From contig JAREAF010000058.1 of NCBI GenBank assembly GCA_029240475.1, positions 1-10,291 of the forward strand: a DNA stretch of 10,291 nucleotides, in the 5' to 3' direction. This document shows positions 6,256 through 10,291 of this stretch, one piece after another. Made by a program: the position numbers and the translations under genes. This stretch comes from Rhodospirillales bacterium. GTDB taxonomy: Bacteria > Pseudomonadota > Alphaproteobacteria > JAREAF01. The notes under the pieces are model-generated. The model was not told the origin of the DNA. It worked only from the letters and a program-made list of their open reading frames with translations, and did not search any database. Each line of letters starts with the position of its first letter. Positions within the stretch are counted from its first letter, which is position 1.

Positions 6256-7275
6256 ATGCGCGTGTATTACGACCGCGACGCCGACGTGAACCTGATCAAG
6301 GGCAAGAAGGTGGCCGTGATCGGCTATGGCAGCCAGGGCCACGCCCATGCCCTCAATCTCAAGGACAGCGGCGTCAAGGAGGTGCGCGTCGCGCTCCGTC
6401 CCGGATCGGCGAGCGCGGCCAAGGCGACCGGCGCGGGCCTGGAGGTCATGACGCCGGCGGACGCGGCGCGCTGGGCCGACATGGTGATGATTGTCACGCC
6501 CGACGAGCTGCAGGCGCGCCTCTATGCCGAGGATCTCGCGCCCAATCTCCGCCAGGGAGCGGCCATCGCCTTCGCGCACGGTTTCGCCGTGCATTTCAAG
6601 CTGATCGACCCCAGGCCCGATCTGGACGTCTTCATGGTCGCGCCCAAGGGCCCGGGACATACCGTCCGCTCCGAATATCTGAAGGGCGGCGGCGTCCCGT
6701 GCCTCGTCGCGATCGAGCGCAACCCCTCGGGCAATGCGCTGGAGATCGCGCTCTCCTATGCCAGCGCGATCGGCGGCGGCCGCTCGGGCATCATTGAGAC
6801 CACCTTCCGCGAGGAGTGCGAGACCGACCTCTTCGGCGAGCAGGTGGTTCTCTGCGGCGGGCTCACCGCGCTGATCCAGGCCGGCTTCGAGACCCTGGTC
6901 GAGGCGGGCTATGCGCCCGAGATGGCCTATTTCGAGTGCCTGCACGAGGTGAAGCTGATCGTCGACCTCATGTATGAGGGCGGTATCGCCAACATGCGCT
7001 ACTCGATCTCCAACACGGCCGAGTTCGGTGACTACACGCGCGGGCCGCGCATCATCGACGAGCATGTGCGCGCCGAGATGAAGCGGGTGCTCGCCGACAT
7101 CCAGTCCGGACGCTTCGCGCGCGACTGGGTCCTGGAGAACCAGGCGGGCCAGCCCAGCTTCAAGGCCATGCGCCGGCGCGGCGCCGAGCACCCGATAGAG
7201 GCGGTCGGCGAGCGCCTGCGCGGCATGATGCCCTGGATCGCCAAGAACAAGCTGGTCGACAAGAGCCGGAACTGA
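6256..7275 (+). CDS. ilvC: Ketol-acid reductoisomerase (class I, NADP-dependent)
   Basis: KARI isomerises and reduces acetolactate or acetohydroxybutyrate to the dihydroxy acids of the valine/leucine and isoleucine pathways. The 339-residue length identifies the short class I form. The Rossmann motif is GYGSQGHAHA (23-32). The cofactor loop LRPGSAS (47-53), with Arg48, Ser51 and Ser53, suggests NADPH preference. Catalytic and metal residues expected for the family are all present: His108, Lys131, Asp191, Glu195, Glu227, Glu231 and Ser252. A strong ribosome binding site AAGGAAGGA (6239-6247) sits eight bases before the ATG. Its stop overlaps the start of the next gene (TGATG), and it follows ilvN at 39 bases, so ilvB-ilvN-ilvC plus the following oxygenase gene probably form one transcript. 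Confidence 0.98.
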   Translation: MRVYYDRDADVNLIKGKKVAVIGYGSQGHAHALNLKDSGVKEVRVALRPGSASAAKATGAGLEVMTPADAARWADMVMIVTPDELQARLYAEDLAPNLRQGAAIAFAHGFAVHFKLIDPRPDLDVFMVAPKGPGHTVRSEYLKGGGVPCLVAIERNPSGNALEIALSYASAIGGGRSGIIETTFREECETDLFGEQVVLCGGLTALIQAGFETLVEAGYAPEMAYFECLHEVKLIVDLMYEGGIANMRYSISNTAEFGDYTRGPRIIDEHVRAEMKRVLADIQSGRFARDWVLENQAGQPSFKAMRRRGAEHPIEAVGERLRGMMPWIAKNKLVDKSRN

Positions 7276-7964
7276 TGGCCGGCGAGGCCCCGGAGAAGGC
7301 CAGGGCGATGGAGGCGGACGCGGCGACCCTGGCCCGGTCGCTGTCCGCCGCGCGCCTGCTGCACCCCTTCTTCGTGCCTCTGCTCGTGCATCGCTGGGAC
7401 GGCAGCGAGGCGCTGAACGGCGAGCTGGAGACGGCCGTCGCCAGGCAGCGGCAGGCGAGCGAAGGCGTCCGGCGCAGCAATGTGGGCGGCTGGCATTCCG
7501 AGGTCGGCCTCTTGGAATGGGCCGGGGAGCCGGGCCGGGCGCTGGTCGCGCGAATGGTGGCCATGGCCAATCACGCCACCCGGCTCCTGTTGCAGGAGCA
7601 CCAGGTCTCCGCTCCGCGCTTCGGCTGGAAAGTGTCGGCCTGGGCCAATCTCAACCTGGCCGGCGACTGGAACAAGATGCACTTCCATTCGGGCTCGACC
7701 TGGTCCGGGACCTATTATGTGAGCGGCGGCGACCCCGCGCCGGCGGACCGGCCCGGAGCCGGGAACCTCGCCTTTCTCGACCCGCTCCTCGCCGCGCAGA
7801 TGAGCTTCTTCTCGAGCATCCTGCCGCAGTTCCACGAGGTGATGCCGAGGCCGGGGCTGATGGTGCTGTTCCCCTCCTATCTGCAGCACATCGTGCAGCC
7901 CTATGTCGGGCAGCGGCCCCGCATCTCCATCGCCTTCAATCTGAGCAAGGACCCCTATCCCTGA
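7275..7964 (+). CDS. Putative 2OG-Fe(II) oxygenase of the PF13759-like type
   Basis: This 229-residue protein resembles the small putative 2-oxoglutarate/Fe(II) oxygenase family (PF13759/TIGR02466 type). Key marks are the WANLNLAGDWNKMHFHSG segment with His136 and His138, then STWSGTYYVSGG (141-152), G-x-L-x-F-x-DP (163-170), FPSYLQHIVQPY with His205 (199-210), and a PRISIAFNLS strand with Arg216, the probable 2-oxoglutarate-binding side. The expected HxD/E...H facial triad reads H-F-H...H here, so the metal ligands are not certain. The first ATG overlaps the ilvC stop (TGATG). ATG 7308 (residue 12) has a much better ribosome binding site (GGAGAAGG, 7292-7299) and may be the real start, giving 218 residues. 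No signal peptide is visible. The substrate is unknown; coupling to ilvC suggests, but does not show, a link to branched-chain metabolism. Confidence 0.8.
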   Translation: MAGEAPEKARAMEADAATLARSLSAARLLHPFFVPLLVHRWDGSEALNGELETAVARQRQASEGVRRSNVGGWHSEVGLLEWAGEPGRALVARMVAMANHATRLLLQEHQVSAPRFGWKVSAWANLNLAGDWNKMHFHSGSTWSGTYYVSGGDPAPADRPGAGNLAFLDPLLAAQMSFFSSILPQFHEVMPRPGLMVLFPSYLQHIVQPYVGQRPRISIAFNLSKDPYP

Positions 7965-7993
7965 CCGCCATGGCGAAGCATCGCGTGCAGGCC

Positions 7994-8068
7994 ATGAGCT
8001 GCGTGGTATTTGCTTGCAACTTAGCTCTTGTTAACCTTGCTCTGTCAGGGTTACAAACGGTCCGGTAA
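7994..8068 (+). CDS. Probable leucine-rich leader peptide of leuA
   Basis: This 24-codon ORF lies 277 bases upstream of leuA. It has five leucines (codons at 8021 TTA, 8027 CTT, 8036 CTT, 8042 CTG, 8051 TTA) and four valines, and ends with TAA at 8066-8068. The middle reads NLALVNLALSGLQ. By eye I found no in-frame TTA in any other gene of this window, so two in 24 codons is striking. A hairpin overlaps the leucine codons and competing hairpins follow. This is the layout of a ribosome-mediated attenuator, in which slow leucine decoding would release leuA expression. The start is uncertain: ATG 7970 (32 residues), ATG 7994 or GTG 8003. None has a strong ribosome binding site; GCAGG at 7987-7991 would best suit GTG 8003. 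The surrounding DNA is locally AT-rich. Confidence 0.58.
   Translation: MSCVVFACNLALVNLALSGLQTVR
8028..8056 (+). promoter_or_regulatory. Hairpin over the leader-peptide leucine codons (pause-type 1:2 stem)
   Basis: TTGT (8028-8031) pairs with ACAA (8053-8056), and AACCTTG (8033-8039) with CAGGGTT (8046-8052). This makes 11 pairs, one of them G-T, with a single bulged T at 8032 and a six-base loop CTCTGT. It contains the last leucine codons, so a ribosome stalled at the TTA or CTT codons (8021-8038) would cover its 5' arm. This is the strongest AT-containing stem in the gap. Confidence 0.55.
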
Positions 8069-8110
8069 TTCCGGTCGGGAACAGGTTTTACGGACGATTC
8101 CGGTGGTTTT
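8060..8110 (+). promoter_or_regulatory. Competing hairpins downstream of the leader peptide (possible attenuator)
   Basis: Two folds exclude each other. Fold A pairs GTCCG (8060-8064) with CGGAC (8091-8095), TAA (8066-8068) with TTA (8088-8090), and TTCC (8069-8072) with GGAA (8078-8081). Fold B pairs CCGGTCG (8071-8077) with CGA (8095-8097) plus CCGG (8100-8103), with a two-T bulge, and is followed by TGGTTTT ending at 8110, so it is terminator-like. ATTCCGGT occurs twice (8068-8075 and 8097-8104). The leader stop codon lies in the 5' arm of fold A. I found no convincing pairing of the first hairpin's 3' arm with this region, so a classical antiterminator is not demonstrated. Confidence 0.4.
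8078..8089 (+). repeat. 12-base sequence shared with the ilvB leader (copy 2)
   Basis: GGAACAGGTTTT is identical to the copy just before the ilvB ATG (3857-3868). Here it forms the GGAA arm and bulge of hairpin fold A, ten bases after the leader-peptide stop codon. Confidence 0.5.
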
Positions 8111-8345
8111 GGGCTGCGATCATGGCTGGACGGGCATCGGAGGCTGCGGCGACGCGGCTTCGGCCCGGCTGCGCCTGTTCGCCGTCGGCCGTGGGGGGCG
8201 TCCGATCCTTGGTGGCCTGCTTCGACTTATGCGCCCCTGAGCGCCTTTTGGCCGTTGCTGTCATGACGGCTGGGCGCGCAGGGGTCCAAAGCGCTTCCTT
8301 GCGCAAGGCATAGGTCAGCAACCAGGACATCAGGGATATCGAGCA
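8111..8345 (+). other. Remainder of the leuA 5' leader, no convincing gene
   Basis: Short open frames cross this stretch (for example from 8122 to 8313) but lack a ribosome binding site and family sequence, and their Arg/Ala-rich composition is that of random GC-rich DNA. The visible structure includes a weak GCGC/GCGC stem followed by CTTTT (8231-8249) and a GCCGT/ACGGC stem (8251-8255 with 8266-8270). Nearest leuA is the perfect 12-base palindrome CCTTGCGCAAGG (8297-8308), directly preceded by the palindrome AAGCGCTT (8289-8296), 37 bases before the leuA ATG. The palindromes could be an operator or a small RNA hairpin. GGG at 8333-8335 may serve as the leuA ribosome binding site. Confidence 0.3.
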
Positions 8346-9899
8346 ATGACTGCCGTAGCCGACACCAACCGAGTCATCATCTTCGACACCACCTTGCGTG
8401 ACGGCGAGCAGGCGCCGGGCGCGTCGATGAATCTCGACGAGAAGCTGAAGGTCGCCGCCGTGCTCGAGGAGATGGGCGTGGACGTGATCGAGGCCGGGTT
8501 CCCGATCGCGTCCGCCGGCGATTTCGAGGCCGTGCGCGAAGTCGCCAAGCTGGTGAAGAACTCCACCGTGGCCGGGCTTGCCCGCGCCGCGCGCAAGGAC
8601 ATCGACCGTGCGGCGGAGGCCTTGAAGGGCGCGGCGCGGCCGCGCATCCACACCTTCATCTCCACCAGCCCGCTGCACATGAAATACAAGCTGCAGATGA
8701 CGCCGGACCAGGTCCATCAGGCGATCATCGACAGCGTCAGCTACGCCCGCAGCCTGGTCGAGGACGTCGAGTGGTCCTGCGAGGACGGCTCGCGCACCGA
8801 GCACGACTTCCTCTGCCGGTGCGTCGAGACCGCGATCAAGGCCGGCGCGCGCACGATCAACATCCCGGACACGGTCGGCTATGCGACGCCGGAGGAGTTC
8901 GGCGCGCTGATCGCCATGCTGTTCGACCGGGTGCCCAACATCGACAAGGCCATCATCTCGGCGCATTGCCACAATGACCTGGGCCTTGCGGTCGCGAACA
9001 GCCTGGCGGCGGTGGACAACGGCGCCAGGCAGGTCGAATGCACGATCAACGGCCTGGGCGAGCGCGCGGGCAATGCCGCCATGGAAGAGATCGTGATGGC
9101 GCTGAAGACGCGCCACGACCTGATGCCCTACACCACCGGCATCCGCACGCAATCCATCATGAAGGCCTCGCGCATGGTCTCGGCCATCACCGGCTTCCCG
9201 GTGCAGCCGAACAAGGCGATCGTCGGCGCCAACGCCTTCGCCCATGAATCGGGCATCCACCAGGACGGCATGCTGAAGCATGCCGGCACCTACGAGATCA
9301 TGACCCCGGAGTCGGTCGGCCTGACCCGCTCGACCCTGGTCATGGGCAAGCATTCGGGCCGGCACGCCTTCAAGACCAAGCTGAAGGAGCTGGGCTTCGA
9401 GCTCGGCGACAATGCGCTGGAGGACGTCTTCAAGCGCTTCAAGGATCTCGCCGACAAGAAGAAGGAGATCTTCGACGAGGACATCGTCGCGCTGGTCGAC
9501 GATGCCGTCGGCCAGGATCGCCAGCGCATCCGCTTCGTCTCCTTGCGCGTGGTCTGCGGCTCGGAAGGCCCGCAGAAGGCGGACCTGACGCTGGAGATCG
9601 ACGGCGCGCGCAAGTCGGTCGACGCCACCGGCGATGGCCCGGTGGACGCCACCTTCAACGCGATCAAGAAGCTCGCCCCCCACGAGGCGAAGCTGCAGCT
9701 CTTCCAGGTGCATGCGGTCACGGCCGGGACCGACGCCCAGGCCGAAGTGACGGTGCGGCTGGAGGAGAACGGAAAAACGGTGAACGGGCAGGGCGCTGAT
9801 ACGGACACGCTGGTCGCCTCGGCGAAGGCGTATCTGCATGCGCTGAACAAGTTGTTGGTCAAACGGGAGAAAACGGCGCCGGCCGCGCTCACTGCCTAG
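8346..9899 (+). CDS. leuA: 2-isopropylmalate synthase
   Basis: LeuA condenses acetyl-CoA with 2-ketoisovalerate, the first committed step to leucine, and is normally inhibited by leucine. The 517-residue product is a standard-length bacterial LeuA. The TIM-barrel catalytic domain (about 8-280) starts with IIFDTTLRDGEQAPGASM and includes Asp14 and Arg18. It contains HCHNDLGLAVANS with metal-binding His207 and His209, and GLGERAGNAAMEE with Asn243. A linker follows (NAFAHESGIHQDGMLK, MGKHSGRHAF). The C-terminal leucine-binding regulatory domain lies at about 395-510 (VVCGSEGPQKADLTL, GPVDATFNAIKKL). The ATG follows a modest AGGG site (8332-8335). Upstream lies a 381-base region with a probable leucine-rich leader peptide, so attenuation control is likely. 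The motif set fits LeuA better than homocitrate or citramalate synthase. Confidence 0.97.
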   Translation: MTAVADTNRVIIFDTTLRDGEQAPGASMNLDEKLKVAAVLEEMGVDVIEAGFPIASAGDFEAVREVAKLVKNSTVAGLARAARKDIDRAAEALKGAARPRIHTFISTSPLHMKYKLQMTPDQVHQAIIDSVSYARSLVEDVEWSCEDGSRTEHDFLCRCVETAIKAGARTINIPDTVGYATPEEFGALIAMLFDRVPNIDKAIISAHCHNDLGLAVANSLAAVDNGARQVECTINGLGERAGNAAMEEIVMALKTRHDLMPYTTGIRTQSIMKASRMVSAITGFPVQPNKAIVGANAFAHESGIHQDGMLKHAGTYEIMTPESVGLTRSTLVMGKHSGRHAFKTKLKELGFELGDNALEDVFKRFKDLADKKKEIFDEDIVALVDDAVGQDRQRIRFVSLRVVCGSEGPQKADLTLEIDGARKSVDATGDGPVDATFNAIKKLAPHEAKLQLFQVHAVTAGTDAQAEVTVRLEENGKTVNGQGADTDTLVASAKAYLHALNKLLVKREKTAPAALTA

Positions 9900-9946
9900 A
9901 GGGGCGTGGCCCGAGCCGCCGCCGGTCCGGCGGACGGCACGCCCCT
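9900..9946 (+). terminator. Long stem-loop after leuA, probable terminator
   Basis: AGGGGCGTG (9900-9908) pairs perfectly with CACGCCCCT (9938-9946). Inside, CCGCCG (9916-9921) pairs with CGGCGG (9928-9933) around a six-base loop. The stem starts one base after the leuA stop codon. Only TT follows, so it lacks the U-tract of a classical intrinsic terminator. It may act as a weak terminator or as a 3' end stabiliser, and it separates the leucine gene from the cell-shape gene downstream. Confidence 0.55.
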
Positions 9947-9989
9947 TAAGCACCTGCGCGAACGGCGCCCCGTCACAAGGCGAGGGTTC

Positions 9990-10291
9990 ATGTTTGCAAG
10001 AATGCTGGGGATGCTGTCCGCCGACATGGCGATCGACCTTGGGACGGCCAACACCCTGGTCTATGTCAAAGGTCGCGGCATCGTCCTGAACGAGCCATCC
10101 GTGGTCGCCATCGCCGATGTGCGCGGCAAGAAGCAGGTGCTCGCGGTCGGCGACGAGGCCAAGATGATGCTCGGCCGCACGCCCGGCAATATCACCGCCA
10201 TCCGCCCGCTCCGCGACGGCGTCATCGCCGATTTCGAGGTGGCGGAGGAGATGATCAAGCACTTCATCCGAAAGGTGCACAACCGTCGGAG
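9990..10291 (+). CDS. mreB: Rod-shape protein MreB, N-terminal part (3' end outside window)
   Basis: The first 100 codons of MreB, the actin-like ATPase that forms membrane-bound filaments and directs side-wall peptidoglycan synthesis. The N-terminus MFARMLGMLSADMAIDLG has the short amphipathic start typical of MreB. It is followed by the phosphate-1 loop DLGTANTLVYVKG with Asp16, then GIVLNEPSVVAIA, GDEAKMMLGRTPGN and the PLRDGVIADFEVAEEMIKHF block. The ATG at 9990 is preceded by AAGGCGAGGG (9977-9986). Downstream internal ATGs (10002, 10011, 10026) would remove the conserved N-terminus and are less likely. It lies 90 bases after leuA, beyond a stem-loop, so it probably has its own promoter, although none is obvious. 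In many bacteria mreC, mreD and rodA follow, beyond this window. Confidence 0.96.
   Translation, partial: MFARMLGMLSADMAIDLGTANTLVYVKGRGIVLNEPSVVAIADVRGKKQVLAVGDEAKMMLGRTPGNITAIRPLRDGVIADFEVAEEMIKHFIRKVHNRR

Noticed and set aside
5302..7191. Open frame of 629 codons on the - strand across ilvN and ilvC.
   Set aside because: Shadow of IlvN and IlvC; the repetitive Arg/Pro/Ser end and absence of motifs argue against a real protein.
8028..8056. TTGTTA and TTACAA at 17-base spacing as a leuA promoter.
   Set aside because: The -10 box matches only about two of six consensus positions, and the same bases form an 11-bp RNA hairpin inside a leucine-rich ORF, which explains them better. A start here cannot be fully excluded.
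8028..8240. Alternative leader ORF starting at TTG 8028, also leucine-rich at its start.
   Set aside because: It begins at a rare start codon with no ribosome binding site, has an in-frame TAG directly upstream, and runs 70 codons into unrelated GC-rich sequence; the frame with ATG 7994 fits a leader better.
8122..8313. Small + strand ORF of 63 codons between the leader and leuA.
   Set aside because: No ribosome binding site, Ala/Arg-rich composition and no recognisable domain; treated as non-coding leader.
8088..10280. Open frame of 730 codons on the - strand across leuA and mreB.
   Set aside because: It spans two unmistakable + strand genes and the terminator, lacks domain sequence, and reflects low stop-codon frequency in high-GC DNA.

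Overview
This is a GC-rich window (about two thirds G+C by eye) from what looks like an alphaproteobacterium, possibly of the order Hyphomicrobiales or a relative. The pointers are the gene order hflK-hflC / Do protease / miaA / ilvB-ilvN-ilvC / leuA / mreB, the alphaproteobacterial style of the AHAS large subunit (QWQELLHGGRYS near its C-terminus), and the near absence of A/T-ending codons. The assignment is inference from gene content; no rRNA is present. All recognised genes lie on the + strand, and I see no mobile element, tRNA, rRNA or CRISPR array.

Region 1 (1-3781) is envelope and protein quality control plus tRNA modification. It holds the 3' end of hflK, overlapped by a complete hflC (inner-membrane HflKC complex that modulates FtsH). 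After a 138-base gap carrying a heat-shock-like promoter candidate comes a Do/DegP-type periplasmic serine protease with two PDZ domains. miaA (tRNA A37 prenyltransferase) follows and overlaps the protease gene by about 31 bases.

Region 2 (3782-7964) is the branched-chain amino acid cluster. ilvB and ilvN encode the large and small subunits of acetohydroxyacid synthase, ilvC encodes ketol-acid reductoisomerase, and a small putative 2OG-Fe(II) oxygenase gene is stop/start-coupled to ilvC. ilvB has a promoter candidate inside the end of miaA and a structured 5' leader. The ilvB-ilvN spacer folds into a long hairpin just before the ilvN ribosome binding site.

Region 3 (7965-9899) is a 381-base intergenic region followed by leuA (2-isopropylmalate synthase). 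The intergenic region holds a short ORF of 24 codons with five leucine codons, two of them TTA. By eye I found no other in-frame TTA in any gene of the window. An 11-bp hairpin overlaps the leucine codons and competing hairpins follow, so this looks like a leucine-sensing attenuator of leuA. It is the most interesting element in the window.

Region 4 (9900-10291) has a long stem-loop after leuA (probable terminator) and the first 100 codons of mreB.

Together IlvBN, IlvC and LeuA carry pyruvate towards valine and leucine (IlvBN and IlvC also serve isoleucine). Most of the window is ordinary housekeeping. The parts worth a second look are the leuA leader, a 12-base sequence shared by the ilvB and leuA leaders, the oxygenase coupled to ilvC, and a few substitutions at normally conserved enzyme positions (AHAS Mg site, MiaA C-terminal motif).
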